Positions 34,941-47,968 are shown, counted from the first letter of the stretch. The stretch: DNA of 64,000 nt from Paulownia fortunei (GCA_019321725.1 CM033121.1:11284001-11348000), one strand, 5' to 3'. Notes: a model not told the origin generated them from the sequence alone. Made by a program: numbers and translations.

Positions 34941-35593
34941 TCAGTTATTGCCTAAGAGTCAAAAGTAGTCTAAAAGAATACTCATCAATTTTTTATGCAC
35001 AGAACTATTTGTTGATAGATATATTTATCCATTGAAACAAGTTGAGCTTTTGGGGTGAACTCAAACTTATGTAGGAAGAGTTCAAAAACAAACTTATGTG
35101 AGAAGACTAGGTTGTAGTACCAGTGGAGTTTGGAGAATAAGAGGCTGAGAAGAGATCATTTGCTAGTTCGGCAAAACTAAGTTGTTGTATGAGAAGTGAC
35201 TTAGTTATGAGTCTTAATTTCTTCTAGTAAATTCCTCCTAGTGAAAAGAATAGAGTAGATGTAGAAGGATTTTCTAATTGTTGTCATTTGCATTCTTGCA
35301 CTTTATATTTCTACAGTTGCATTATATTTTTATCTCTATTTACAGCATTGCACAACATACAAATAGGCGCCAGATATTTGTTTTGTATTTGATTATATTT
35401 CCACTTCATTATTTTTCAGTCTCAAGAACTCAAGTATTCCACTAAGAAACTACTATACCTACTTAATTAGGCAACCAAACTTTTAAACAAAAATAGAGTA
35501 CAAGTTCCTTATGTGATTTTTGTTTTGAAAGGATAAAAAGTTTTGCAAGGTCTATTCATCCCCTAGACCCTTTCATGCTACTTGGTACCAACA
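34941..35593 (+). repeat. 3' half of a SIRE-type copia LTR
   Basis: Ends CTAGACCCTTTCATGCTACTTGGTACCAACA, nearly the same end as the copia LTRs at 15100 and 53968. It is not followed by a primer site but by Athila protease sequence, so it is a solo or truncated LTR inserted into that element. The layout (GTGAACTCAAACTTATGTAGG, a CAAGAACTCAAGTATTCCAC segment, then the pyrimidine-rich end) matches SIRE LTRs. Start uncertain. Confidence 0.6.
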
Positions 35594-36110
35594 ATCCCTA
35601 AGATCAATTCTCTATGTTACACAACAATCAACAATTTACCAATGGCTAAAAAAAGGTCGACTAAGACTGAGAGGGATGTCTTAGTTTTCTTCCATGTCTA
35701 GTACCACTGACACATCCTCAATAACTCCTTGAGGGTAGGTAAGAGATCTATCCACCAATTGCAAGGTGATTGTGGATGGCTTTGCCTCTCCGATTTATTT
35801 CTTGAAAACAAAAAGTGACATTAAGTTAATGCTAATACTAAAATCATATAATGATTTATCAAAGAAAGAACTTCTAATAGTGCAAGAAAAAGTAAAAACC
35901 CCTACATCCTTTAATTTATGAGGTAGTTTCTTTTAGATAAACGTACTACATTCCTCAGTAAGCTTGACCATCTCAAAATCCTCCAACTTTCCCTTTTTCG
36001 ACATTACATCCTTCATGAACTTAATATAGTTAGGTATTTGCTCCTACACATCTGTAAAAATGATGTTAATGTAAATATTCTTAAAGATTTCTTAGAATTT
36101 AGCGAATTGA
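35594..36110 (-). pseudogene. pol: Athila protease remnant
   Basis: Minus-strand fragments IPNYIKFMKDVMSKKGKLE, LTEECSTFI.KKLPHKLKD and FTFSCTI lead to the active-site region LYDFSISINLM at about 35845, where the aspartate is kept but the usual DLGA is DFSI. LVDRSLTYPQGVIEDV and LDMEEN.DIP follow, and the text ends at the LTR junction in a GKLLIVV.HRELILG context. Several stops; inactive. Confidence 0.75.
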
Positions 36111-36459
36111 GTATCTAACTTTTTCTTTTGAAATCTTTGAGGAAAAGGGTGATGGTTTTATGAATAAGAGGTTATCATGAAAATAAATTGATTTAGGCTT
36201 GTCAGCCTGTGTTGTAAAATTTATGTTTCTCCTTTTAACCCCAAGTGGACGATTAAGATTGAGGTATAGCTAGTTTAACTTCCTTTAGCTATAGACCTTT
36301 AGTTACTGTCTCATTCCTTACATTGATTGCCTTACAACCCTCTTTAGGATTGACTTTGGTGTCATTTGTAAATTCTTCTCTTTGCTGTTGTGTATTAACT
36401 GTTATAGTGAGCTATCCAATTTGAATTTCAAAATACTTTATGTTAGTTGCCAATTATCC

Positions 36460-37588
36460 AAATTAAGTGTCTATATTATCAAGTTTGACTTCATCTTTGT
36501 TGAACCTAGCTCTCATTTCCACTATAAAATTATTAAGCACATCTTCTAAAGAGGATTTATTCACTTTTGGTTGGTTAATAGAGATGGATGGATTGCTGTA
36601 ATTGGGAGGTGGTTGAAGCACTTTACATGTATTCCAATAAGACAGATTCTCATGATTGCAAGGCAACGGATGATAATGAGTCAGCCACTGATTACCTCTA
36701 TATCTAGAGTTCCAGATGTTCATATCATTCATGTATTCTTAAACTGTCTCTGGTTTACTATATGTTATGTTCACCAATGCAACAACTTCTATATTTTGAG
36801 GTGCTCCATTAGTGGTCTAGGTAGCTAACTTGTTAGATAATGCAGAAAATTGAATTGTGAGATTTGTCAATGGATCAACTTAAGCACCCTAGCTATCTTC
36901 TTAACAGTTGATCTCTTTGTTGGCTAGTGATACCTGTTGGTAGCCATCTCTTCAAGCAAAATATGAGAATCTCTCGTAGTCTTGGACATCAAAGTTTCTC
37001 CGATCATAGCATTAGTAATCATCCTCATCTGACCATTCAACCTATTATGGAAGTACTATACCTGTTATCAATCCTTATGACCATGTTATGGTCATCATTT
37101 GAGAAGGACTTTAAATCTCTCCCAAGCTTCATATAATGGTTTAAAATTCATCTATTTGAAGGATGTTATCTGATTTTTAAACTTCAATGTCTTTTCAGGT
37201 ATAAAGAAGTTAGTTGGGAATTTTTGAGTAAAATTAGGTAAATCAGTGATACTTCCTGGTGCAAACAACTACAACCACACAATTGCTTTGTCCCTAAGAA
37301 AAATTGGAACCAAATGGAGTTTATAGCTTCATCAAATACCCCACGTTCATCTTAATAGTGTTCTATGTTTCAAGGAACATAGCCAAGTAAGAGTTTATAT
37401 CATCAAATGCAGTTTCCCCAAATTGGTTCTGTTGAACCATACTGATAAGTGCTAGATTGAGTTCAAAGTTTGTACGCATTGATTGGTTGGTGAGCAATTC
37501 CTATATAGTGTTGATTAATGACAGGCTGAAAATAGTCCCTTATTGTTTGTTGTGGCTTTGGCTTTGGCTAATTCTTTTGAGAAGCCAT
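36460..37588 (-). pseudogene. gag: Athila gag remnant
   Basis: The ATG at 37588 opens MASQKN, followed by TIRDYFQPVINQHY and HQPINA, the Athila gag start. FLRDKAIVWL, PGSITDLPNFTQKF and FKPLYEAWERFK (about 37110-37160) are capsid segments. The frame 36463-36732 carries VLQPPPNYSNPS-type and SSLEDVLNNFIVEMRARFNKDE linker text. Stops and frameshifts are frequent, and the zinc cysteines near 36770 are lost. Confidence 0.75.
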
Positions 37589-37839
37589 TGCTTGAGCTTC
37601 ACTTCTCTTTGCTTCCCTTATCTTCAAATGCGCCTTTTCAATTTTTGAATCAAAAGAAATTTAAAACTTCGAGCTTTTTGCATTGACTATCAAAACAAAC
37701 AAAAACAAGAAGATTAAATAAAAGAAAAAAAATCTAAATTAAAACTAAGATTACATGGTAATAATATTAATGAGAATGAGATCTTTCAATCCCTTGAAAT
37801 AGAACCATAAATTTGTTCGTTATTTTTCTACCGCAAGTG

Positions 37840-39190
37840 TAATGTGTCAAGTTTTAAAAGAATATGTGAGAAAACATTGCCGTATGTATCCATAGGGACT
37901 GAAATTGAATTAAAACTTATTACTGTAATTAAAATAATTCTGATTTTATATAGATAAATTTAACCAAAGCAGTTGCTAATTACTAAATTGAAAATCCTAA
38001 AATTGCACTAACGTTTCGGACTTAACAAGTTGAAGAGCAACCAACATGTACTAAACTCTAGAGGCTTGATTTCGACTGCGTACCTACTATGTTTTATTTG
38101 ATCAATTTATCAAATTCAGAGTTATCAGTTTATAAGCCATGAATCCTCAATTAATCAACTCCCTTTTCTAAGTGCCAAGTGATTAGGAAAATAAGTTCAA
38201 ATTTTGAATTTTTTATAAAAAAAACTGGAAATTAAATTCTCAAGTGTAGTGATTCTTCTCAATGGCTTCGATGGAATTATATTCCTCTTAAACTATATGA
38301 AGTCCTAAATTGTGTTATCCAAAAGTCATATTGAAATCCCCTTTCCTTAGTAACGAATTCTTTATCCCAAACAATCAAGATTCATGACCAGTTAATCGAG
38401 ATGCATTCAATATAAGATAACAAAAATAAAGTGAATAAATTAAAATATGATAAATCAAAAATCAAAATATAGATTTAAATATAGGTTACATCATCCCCTA
38501 AAAAGTGAACTTATTTCATAACAAAAATTGGAAAACTCATATCTAGTTTTTGTTCATTGTAAAAGAAGAAAAGAGAGAAATAAAAACTCTAAGAACTAAT
38601 GGAAGAATCGCTTCTCTATGTCCAAGGAAATGATGCCTACAATCGCTTTCTTTGATTCTTCTATCTTGTTTTCTTATTTTCTTGCTCTGTCCTTGTGTCG
38701 CCAAAAGTCACTTACAAGATGTATTTATTTGCATTTAAACTCCAAAAATAAGCATATATTTTCCAGCAGAGCCCCAATTTAAATCTCGTTGCTTTGCATC
38801 GCGGCGTAATGCTCAACTTTGAATTTGTTCTTTGGTGGAGTCATGGCCTACAGATTGGAACCATGGCACGAGTGCTACAGTGTAACCTTCATCAAGTGGC
38901 ATTGTGGCCCGACAGAATGGAGCTACCATGCTCTCTCTATTTTCTGCACTACCTGTATCTTCAAATGATATCGCGGCCCTTTAGAATGGAGCCACAACAT
39001 GAGTTGTAAAGTTGGCCTAAAAAGCTCCTCCCAGTGCATCGCAGCTCTTTATAATGGCGTCGCCGCACTACTCCCTTAGCATTTTTGAACGAATTTTATT
39101 TTTTCATTTTTCTTTTCTTTAAATTTCTTAAAAATCTCACACGTTTGCTTCCTTTTTAATTTATGTAAACAATTGTGAACAATACACATA
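37840..39190 (-). repeat. Probable 5' LTR of the minus-strand Athila-like element
   Basis: Next to gag the minus strand reads CAGTCCCTATGGATACATACGG, the Athila-type LTR end block. The distal end is placed near 39190 (minus strand TGTGTATTGTTCACAATTG). Between 38790 and 39070 are GC-rich units of about 60-90 bases with GCATCGCGGC/ATATCGCGGCCC and ATGGAGCCAC, unusual in this AT-rich window. Both ends are approximate. Confidence 0.5.
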
Positions 39191-40662
39191 AAAAGTGAGA
39201 GAAAAATCTTGAATGCTAATAAAATATTATTTCAAAGGTATCTGAGTTGTAGGTTCAAAACAACTAAACAATGAGCTCCTATGAGAAGTGACTGAATGGG
39301 TTTCTGCATCGTCACCATGTGAGCTCATATAATTGCTTGTACCCTTTGAGACTTTGGACCATGTCATGAAGTGTAGTTTTTTAATAATACTACTTTAGTA
39401 TGTTATCCAATGGTTATGGATGATTCAGTCTGTTCGATAATATCTAGGAAAGTTATCAAGACGAAATTGATTGACATGAGAGGCCGAGAAAAAAATTAAG
39501 TTTATAACACATTTATGTTCTATGGTTCATAACCCAAAAGATTGTCTCAAATTATATTTGACTAGTAATGAACATAGGTGCAGATTTGCTAGAGTTGGAC
39601 ATGCTTCACTTATTTTTCATTAAGGGATCTATAGATCATTGATAGATATGACCACATGATTTGGTGTACACAACTAGTTATGAAGTTGTATTATTATGTT
39701 AGTATGGTGATGATTTAATATAACTATGCTCACCTATTTCTTTCTCGCTTGGTCGTACAACTCCTTTCCTGTATGAAAGATGTTAGATTGAAAAATTATA
39801 CGAGGATGATATTTTATAAGATTGAGTCAAATATTTATAAGCGGTAGATATTCGAAATATGGCTGGGTTTTGAACTCATAATCCAATATGCATCCATATT
39901 TGATTAGACTCTACTTCCACGTTTGAGGGGGATTACATTCCTTGTCAGATTGGGACTCTTCCTCGGATAGAAAGGCTTATTTATAAAAAATCTCTCTCCA
40001 AATGGATATGGAGATACACGTGTAGTTCATTTCTCCCTAATAGGCTCCTCTCCTAAAAAATTCTAATGGATTTTTCTGAAGCCTCAATAAAAACTCAATA
40101 GATTTGAGATGTGTAAGTATAAAGATCATGATAGTAATCCATTGAGGCAAAATGTGTGTTCTTGATTTGCTCAAAGCATGGAGCCTGAAAGTAAGCTCGC
40201 AGTTCATTCAAAGCGGATACTTGTAGGTGAGCTTTATTCGAAATGCAAGTCAAATGTTGTTTTTGAGGAGCTGTGCTGAAGGAAAAGTAGACCCTAGCTA
40301 AAGATAGCTTGTCTTGCGCAGGAAGTGAGAAGAGTTAGATAACAAAATGGCGAACAGGTACATAATGCATGGGAATCTGCCACATAGTTATACTCGATCA
40401 ACTTCCTTTGTGATTATTGGGCATATTGTATCTTGATCTTGATTAATGTAGTAGTATAATATTTTCCTTTCTTTTTTGTTTGATCAAATTCAGGAAAAGT
40501 TTCAATAACAAATTATAAAGAATACTAAAACATTGGTATGTAGTTGGAATTGCCCAAAGTTGTAAAACGTTAAAAGTTTTTTTCTGAATCATTTACCCAA
40601 TTTATTCTTATAGTCAATGTATATGGTCCTCATAGAAATTAAAAATTTGTAGAAATATGAAA

Positions 40663-40695
<33 letters not shown>

Positions 40696-41078
40696 AGAGA
40701 GAGAGAGAGGAGAGAGAAGAATCTTCGTCTAAGAGCCAAATATGAAAAGAAGAAAAGAGATGGGCTAAAATCTAATTTCATTTGCTGTGGATCAATTTCA
40801 TTAAGAAAACTTCCATTTTGTTTCATATTATTTCAAGGCCCAAAAGAGGTAATAATTCAAAATGGTTGAGAGGGAAGTCTTCGATCTTGGATAAAATGGT
40901 TAACTAGATGAAGTGCTTGCCTTGGCTTAATTGTGGGAACCTGGTGCCCTGCTCCTCTTACCGTTACGAATGTCAAACCTTCATACTCCACCGTCCACCC
41001 GCCAACCTATAATTCATGCTTTAATTAGGACCAAATTGTGGAAAATTCTTAATGATTACCATATCAGATATATGAACA
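39191..41078. other. LTR-like non-coding DNA, family not recognised
   Basis: GGGGGATTACATTCCTTGTCAGATTGGGACTC near 39940 followed by CTTATTTATAAAAAATC (39978, TATA-like) resembles a plant copia LTR promoter region, but no boundaries were found. No gene. A microsatellite lies at 40660. Confidence 0.35.
40660..40720. repeat. Compound microsatellite (AT)n then (AG)n
   Basis: About eleven AT units followed by interrupted AG/GA runs to about 40720. Confidence 0.95.
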
Positions 41079-41083
41079 CATTT
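41079..41083. repeat. Target site duplication CATTT, left
   Basis: Pairs with 43386-43390 around the solo LTR. Confidence 0.8.
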
Positions 41084-43385
41084 TATAATGCCCAATTCTC
41101 AATTCTCTCCTACATAGCCAATAATAAGCATTTTTGCATGAATATGCATCTAATCAATGTGCATTATTGAATTATAGCTTACAAATAGCATGATTGCACG
41201 AACATGAATAATTGTTATTATATGCTTCATTTATGATTTAACATGCATTAGTACATAAAATATGAGATCAAACTTTCATTTCTTGATTTAACATATTCCT
41301 TAAGTGCCCTTTTTGCAGTGAAAAGCTCAGTATCTCGGTTAAGGAAGATTGATGTGTTGAATGGCCATGAAATAAATTATTTGTATTGCTCCATACTAGT
41401 TATATGCTAAAGTGATTAATTGCCTAAATATTTACTTGAAATATGTTACATTGGCTAAGAACTAAAAGTATGCACAATGGTGCAATTTGATTGGTTGGTT
41501 GACTAGGTTGCATAAAACCATTCTAAACCGCATTGCACTTGATTATAACACCAAAGCATCAATTTTTGTCATCTCCTTAGCCCATGAACGTGGCTTTTGG
41601 CATGAGAAGACACCAAGCATGATGCAACCAATCATCACCCTCCACTTACCTCTCTTTGAAAGGTCAAAAAAATCATTTTCATCCATATTTCTTATGGAAG
41701 CACCTCAAAAACGACCAGCCCTTATTCTCCTAAGTTTCTCCCAAATTTCTACACTCTCATACTCACAAAAGTTGAATTCAATCCATAGGAATCCATATAA
41801 CACAAGCTAGAACAAGTTTCCATCATTTTAAGCTTGAAAACCATTGATTTTGAAGCTTAAATCCAACTTAATCAAGGTATATTCTTTTTCAATGTTTCTT
41901 ATGATGAATTTGTAGTATCTTAGATGGTTACATGTTTTAGTATGCTTTTGTATGATTGAAAACTTAAGTAAGTTACACTTGAAGCCAAAACCAAGCTAGT
42001 TAAGCTAATTTTTAGCAAAATTGATAGTCTTGTGAAATTGTTTAATTTACTTGTTTCTATTGATTTTGCAATGCTTATATTGTGTTTGGAAGTTTCTTTG
42101 AATGATTGAAAATAATAGCAATTAGTTTGCTTAATTGAAGGTTAGAATCAATTTAAGTTAGAATCAAGTTTACGTCATTTTAATTCAGATTGTGTTCATG
42201 TTTTAGGGGCTGCCCTAATAATTATGTTTGAATTATTAGTTATTTAATGGTGGCCCTAATGTTTAATGTCTTGAATTAGTTTTAAAATATGGAGTATGCA
42301 TTGTTTTTAAGGTTATGTAATTGACATGTAATTCTTTACAAAAGATTGAAAAGTGTATATAAACTTTAACTAGAATAGACCAAATGATTTATAAAAAGGA
42401 TATTAAATAGTACATGATTTGATTATGTTAGGCCTTTAACACATCCTATCTTCTAAAGAGATTGGCCTTTTCACCTAGCACAAAGTGGACTTGAGGTAAG
42501 TTGAAGCTTTCATTTGGTGTATCACAAGAATCATATAATGTTTGTTCATGTTTTAATGTGATTGTTATTGTTTGTCAAATGATGTAATGTTTGATGCATT
42601 TATGGTTTATGAAGCATGACGCTATTAAGAATATAATGAGGTTTTTGAAAATGAAGTATGGTACTTGATTGATGGTCGGGTAGACAAGGGACGCGGGAGG
42701 GACCGACGGACCCAACAAATGGTGGAAAATACTTGAGGTTGAAAAATCGGTATAGGAAAGCCACAATGAATGAGATAGAATACGGCTAATACCTGAGGTT
42801 GAAAGATCAAGTATGGAAACCCCGTATTAGTTCTCTTATTGGCCAATCATTATGAACAGATTTCGAAAACTATGGTCTATCGCTATTAGTTAGGTACCAC
42901 ACTTCAAGGGCCCTAAAGAATGATTTATGAATGAAAGTTATTAAATAGAATATTGCATTTAATGATTTATGAGATGTGCATATATGTTATTTGTTATTGC
43001 ATCAGTTTCATCTTACTGAGCCTTTAGCTCATTAGATTCATGTGATGCAGGTGGAAATGTACAGGTTTAGAGGTTGACTGAGTCTCTAGAGCGGCCGGAC
43101 AGAGATTTGTTCATATGCCATGCTTCGATCTGTTTTGTAGTTTATTTTGAAAACTCTGTTTTGTTTTTAAATAAGCCGCTCTGTTATGGTTTTGTAAACA
43201 GATGTACTCAGTTTTGATATATGTATATGGTGTGTTTAAAATGATTCAAGTTCTTTCTCTTATAGCTAAGAATGAGAACTTTTATTAAAAACCATAACTC
43301 TAGTAAAGATGAAAAAAAATTAACATTTCTTGACTTATCTGTATCAGTTTATTTAGCCTCTACAGTTAGGTTAAGGGGTGTTACA
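41084..43385 (+). repeat. Solo LTR of a Tekay-related gypsy element (2.3 kb)
   Basis: Starts TATAATGCCC (TG changed to TA) and ends GGGGTGTTACA, flanked by CATTT on both sides. No internal region remains, so it arose by LTR-LTR recombination. TACTGAGCCTTTAGCTCATT at about 43015 sits at the same distance from the end as its counterpart in the LTR at 4123-6595. The short frames inside (41487, 42575, 42625) have no family match. A 70-base imperfect direct repeat (ACTTGAGGTTGAAAAATC / ACCTGAGGTTGAAAGATC) lies at 42731 and 42791. Confidence 0.75.
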
Positions 43386-43390
43386 CATTT
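43386..43390. repeat. Target site duplication CATTT, right
   Basis: Pairs with 41079-41083. Confidence 0.8.
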
Positions 43391-44026
43391 AGAATCGATA
43401 AAACATATACTATCTGGAAATCAATGTGGAAGCGTATAGTTGAAGAAGGTGGAGATGTGTAACTATTTGATCCTGTTAAGGTATCATACTTACAGTTTGG
43501 CGTGAAATGGCCACTGCAGCTAAATATTTTCTTAAATACATCTCATAACTACAAAAAACTAGATTTAGGTTGTATTTGGATTAAATGATTTGGATATCAT
43601 GATTTCAAATAAATCTATAATAATAAATGCATTGTGTTTGTTAGGATAATTTTAAGTTACAATAAATTTTGAATCGTTTAGCATTTTATTTTGAACTATT
43701 TTTTCAATTATTATGGTGAATTGTAAATCTACCTCATAATAAATTATTTGAAATCCCTAACTTTAAATTATTTTCACAAATCAAATCGTTAAAAAAAAAT
43801 TCAATTCAAACGCAAACTGTCCATTGACTGTTAAAGTGATAGTTATGTCCGTTTAGAATAGGAATAGGGACATAATCCATTAGTCTAGTGTTCTAGTACA
43901 CAAGTATTGGCCTGTAATTCATCATGCACCAGACTAACAAACTCAATGGAAGTTCACAATAATGAAATATTAAATACTGCAATTTGAAAATTAATATCAA
44001 AGATTTAAAAAATTAATAATAATATG
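43391..44026. other. Flank of segment II with a MITE-like inverted repeat
   Basis: GGTTGTATTTGGATTAAATG (from 43571) and the complement of TCAATTCAAACGCAAACTG (43801-43819) match at about 13 of 17 positions, suggesting a 250-base hAT-type MITE. The open text at 43391-43450 (IDKTYTIWKSMWKR) vaguely recalls copia gag but is too short. The last bases before 44027 are the unoccupied left side of the site where an LTR element sits at 9572. Confidence 0.35.
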
Positions 44027-44678
44027 GTTTATTAGTAAAAAAATTTATCAACGAAGGAAAAGGGTTGGCTGCAATTAATTGTCAGTCAATTGCTTTGCCT
44101 TCAAAAGTCTGACCTCTTTAATTTGTATTTAATTATTTGCAGTTCCCTTATCTTTTACTTTATTTTTTGGTTTATAAAATGAATTACAGCTAAATTACTT
44201 AATTGTTTCCCTTAATTTTCCAAATCCAATATTTAAATTTTTTGATTATTTTGGACCATAGTAAATCAACATCTCTAAGGAATTTTATTACGATTTGGAT
44301 CATGGAAGGTAAATTATTGTTTTTGCAGAAAATCTTATTGTTATGGCTTCACGAATTCTCAAAATTTATTATTATTTACTCAATATTTTTTTAATAAACT
44401 CAAGTAATAGTCATAACTTAATAACCTTAATCCATGATACTTATAATTCAGCCTGTTTTTAGTTGGCTAGCAGGATGAGAAATATAGTGACTAATTATAT
44501 ATAACATATGGTTTTCTTTTTTTGGTATGTTTCATTAATTTAGGTTTATTTGTATTGAATTTTCTATTTAAATTTTAAATATATAGTCATTAGCTTCATT
44601 TCATAGTGCCTTTACTTGCACTCTATCACTTTATGACATATGGCTCAATTCATGTTGTAATCATTATTTTATTTTATA
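44027..44678. other. Duplicated non-coding flank left of the Tat element (segment II)
   Basis: Counterpart of 9573-10239; no gene recognised. Confidence 0.6.
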
Positions 44679-44683
44679 GCAAC
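44679..44683. repeat. Target site duplication GCAAC, left (segment II)
   Basis: Pairs with 53486-53490; identical to the pair in segment I. Confidence 0.85.
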
Positions 44684-45369
44684 TCTAATGCACCGATTGA
44701 GGAAGGTGCACTCCAAGTATCAGTCAATTGCTTTGACTCCTTTTTCCCGGCTCGATCACGTGCACAAAACGCCGGCGTGACCCTGCGTAAGAACTCCGAC
44801 GCTCAAGTCAGTGACAATTCTCTTGGATAGGATGAAAAACAGATAGATATGTGTATTTTAGATATATCAAAAGTGTAACCTCTGATATGACATGGATTCT
44901 CTTATTTATAGATACTCAACAAGGGCAAAAGAGATATTTCAAACCTCAATTTGTTATAACAGATTACTGCGCGCGTATCCACATTTTCTGATTTACCATA
45001 GGAAGATTCCCTGTCATTTTCTAACCGTAACCGTTTTATCTTCATTTTTCTCGTGAACCTGCCCGACCTGGAGGTCGGTAAGCTTCACAATACTTGATAG
45101 AAGTCGCCTAACACGTTGTGCTACTCTCATGCCCCATGTACTGAGCTAACTTGTTCACCCAATTTCCATACCATAGATGAGAATTTTCTGTCATCCTGAC
45201 CTGACCTACTTCCATCTAGCTCACTCCCCATAACACGAGCTATGCAGGTCCGTCCCGACCTATGCTGACCATCTTCTTTCTTATGATCCGGTCTGTCTCG
45301 ACCTATGTCGCACCAGCTTCTTACTTATGATTCGAGCTATGTAGGTCAGTCCCGACCTATACCACATTA
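44684..45369 (-). repeat. Tat LTR, left copy (segment II; 3' LTR in element orientation)
   Basis: Starts TCTAATGCACCG (TG changed to TC) and ends TACCACATTA. On the minus strand the adjoining AAAGTAGGGGGAC is the polypurine tract. It is 71 bases longer than the right LTR, which lost a block around the TTCAC junction near 53330. Confidence 0.8.
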
Positions 45370-45612
45370 GCTAGTCCCCCTACTTTGCCTGCCCTGCAAC
45401 CTCTGTAGGATAGAAAGAGTACAAAAATATCTTGATTATTAGGGCTGACGTGAGCCTCTTTTCAAATTCCACCCCTTGGGATTTTGTGCCCATTATTGAG
45501 ACTTAAATGTCTTAGTCCTTTCAACTGACTACCCTCATCTAGCCCTACTCGTGTTCCTATCTTATCATCCATGGCTAGGGCTTCTTTTGCCTGTTCGAGT
45601 GCCGCCGTCTCC

Positions 45613-45620
45613 CTATAAAA
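45613..45620 (+). promoter_or_regulatory. TATA box of the Tat antisense gene (segment II)
   Basis: CTATAAAA in CTCCCTATAAAATGGCC, about 190 bases before the ATG, with the same pyrimidine-rich leader and AAGTAAGT donor-like site as in segment I. Confidence 0.6.
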
Positions 45621-46584
45621 TGGCCTTTCTCCTTCATTTTCTTCTCCTTCTTTTCCATAATTTTTGCTCTCTGGCGATCCTCCTCTGTTATTCTTCCGGC
45701 AACTCCCTTCTTCTCTCCCTTCAACAAGCCAAGTAAGTCTTCTGACTTTTGCTATTCATTTATTTCTCTATTTCTCCTTCTACATACTTGGTTCATTTCT
45801 TTGATGTCCACCTCTACTACCAAACCCTCTATCGTTTATTCCCCCTTTTCTTCCTCTCGTAGTTTTCGTTTGTGAACTAGCACTTAAATTATCCACCCAT
45901 CACCTTACTAAAATTAGGATGGCTGATCCGGCTAATCACCCGGCTTATATGACTCACGCCACCACCCTATCTGAGATAAGCCTAGCAAACCTTATCAATG
46001 TGGTCCTGCCAGGTCCTCGCGACAGACCTCATGCCCCACCTCCCGGCTATGTGACCTTCTTTGTAGATCAACTAGAGGCCAGCCTTAGGTTTCCCATTCC
46101 CGACCTATTCTGCCGTATTTCTAAGAGCTTTGATATTCCCCTGATGCAGCTTGTTCCTAATTCTTGTTGACTTATGGCTGGTTTCTGGATGGTAGTTAGC
46201 AACTTTAGATATGAGCCAAACTATAAGCTATGGTGAGCTTTCTTTCATGCAAAAATTGCCAAGCCAGGCTTATTTTATTTTACCTCCCGGGGAGTAGCTA
46301 AATTTCTACAGAGGAAACCCAGTTCCCTTAAGGGCTGGAAGAAAAGATACTTTTATATTTCATCCCTTGACCCTTGGAATTTTTCTACCAATTGGATCAT
46401 CGACTTACCTTACCAAGGTCGCGCACCCGTGCTGGACTCGGCCGCCCAAGCATTAGCTCGTCGATTAAACCACAATCCCTACCACGTAGGTTATTAGCTG
46501 ATTTCTGGCCTTTACTCCACTATTTTCAACTAAGCCCCAAATCTATTCCACTCCCTCAACCTATAGGTACCGTCCTGTTTAACT

Positions 46585-46638
46585 ACTTGCTTGTGATTTC
46601 ACCTTTGCCATAATACTAACTGTATAACTTTTGTTCAG
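46585..46638 (+). other. Probable intron of the antisense gene, with branch point (segment II)
   Basis: TACTAAC at 46614-46620 lies 18 bases before the acceptor TTTTGTTCAG (ends 46638). The donor is uncertain. This intron and the next exon are deleted in segment I. Confidence 0.5.
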
Positions 46639-47093
46639 AGCAACTGTTGGAGTCTCGCATAATAGTAGCTTACCGATCTCAAAAAGCCATAGGAAGGTCA
46701 GGCCAGCCTGAAGGTCAGACCCGAGTCCCCCTGACTAGTATACCTTTGGATTAACAATGCGCGCCCACAACCCGAGCTTCATCCTCAATTCCTCAACCAA
46801 CCCCCTCTACCTCGCCGCCTACTGCAGCTGTGACACCTATTTCTTCCCGAAGTAGGGAAAAATGCCCAGCTTCTGTAGGTGGTGGTAGCTCGGGTCCATC
46901 TCAGCATCTCCGTTTCAATGCCCCTGCTTCCCTAAATGCCTCTTTCTTTACCAACAACTCGGTATTGGAGACTCGGGATGAAAAACTCTGTGCCGAGTGG
47001 CTTCAAGGCATACCCAAATCCATAGATCAGCGCCTCTTAGGGTCTATGGATTATGATGCCTGGGTGTGCATTCTTGCAGATCATGCTTCTAAG

Positions 47094-47165
47094 GTAATGT
47101 TCCATTCTTAATTTCCCTTAGTTATTCTAACGATCGACAATTTTTCTAACCTCCTCTTTCTCTAG
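47094..47165 (+). other. Intron of the antisense gene (segment II)
   Basis: GTAATG...TTTCTCTAG, 72 bases, conserved in both copies. Confidence 0.6.
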
Positions 47166-47892
47166 GCCATATTGTACCTGAGCTCTTTAATAGCCAATCT
47201 GTGGTCTAGATTACTTTCTTCGGAGGAAGATGAGCTCAGGCAATAGTTGGAAGACATGCAACAGCGATTACAACGTTCTCAAGCTCGCACCAATAAGTTG
47301 GAAATAGATCTTAAGGTAGCTCGGGGTAAACATGCTTCCCTGGAGGAGAAGGTAACTGAAGTGGAACGAGATAGGAACACCATGGAGAATCAAATGTTAA
47401 AGGCCATTGAGGAGGCTTCTATCTCTCAAGCTGAAGGCCATTCTGTAGGGAGTTCTTACAGGTCGAGTCGAGTAGGCCCAAGAGAAAGCTAAATTCCTGC
47501 ATTCCCCATAATTCCTTGATCACTTGATCTCTAGGGCCTTGAATTATTTAATCTATGGTTTCACACACTGCCTTAGCCAGGTCAAGGAGTTAGGGTATAC
47601 TGGTTTAAACAGAAACTTGGACCGTGTTGTTGAAAGTATTCCTCCCCTTGACAATAGGTCTGCCCCTATCGTTGACATAGCTGGTCTTTCACAACCATCA
47701 GCTGCACCTACATTTTTAGGGGATCATTCCGCTCAATTGTCCCCTGTTTTTCCAATAGCTATTATCCCTCCAGATCTTCCTCTTGAGCCTACCATCAATA
47801 TTGAGGATGACAGTTCTTCCCATTCTGGGAATCTAGATGATGAGGGTGCTGTTCTAGAACCCCTCAATGTTTCTGATTATGGAGTAGAAAAG

Positions 47893-47968
47893 GTTGTGTA
47901 CATTTTTGTAATAATCTATAATAATATCATTTCATCTTTATTGCTTCTGTTTTGCTTTATTATTCCAG
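47893..47968 (+). other. Possible last intron of the antisense gene (segment II)
   Basis: AAAAG/GTTGTG donor and TTATTCCAG/CACC acceptor, 76 bases and T-rich. Without splicing the frame runs into a hydrophobic tail unlike the acidic sequence before it. Confidence 0.45.

Larger units (their letters stand above)
35594..37790 (-). mobile_element. Athila-like gypsy element, minus strand: gag and protease
   Basis: Gag and protease read from high to low coordinates and stop abruptly at the SIRE-type LTR at 35593. It is a different, more decayed copy from the Athila-like elements in the duplicated segments. Confidence 0.75.

Noticed and set aside
41487..41810. 107-residue plus-strand frame as a host gene
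   Set aside because: It lies inside the solo LTR, has no recognisable domain and no conserved counterpart in the related LTR.
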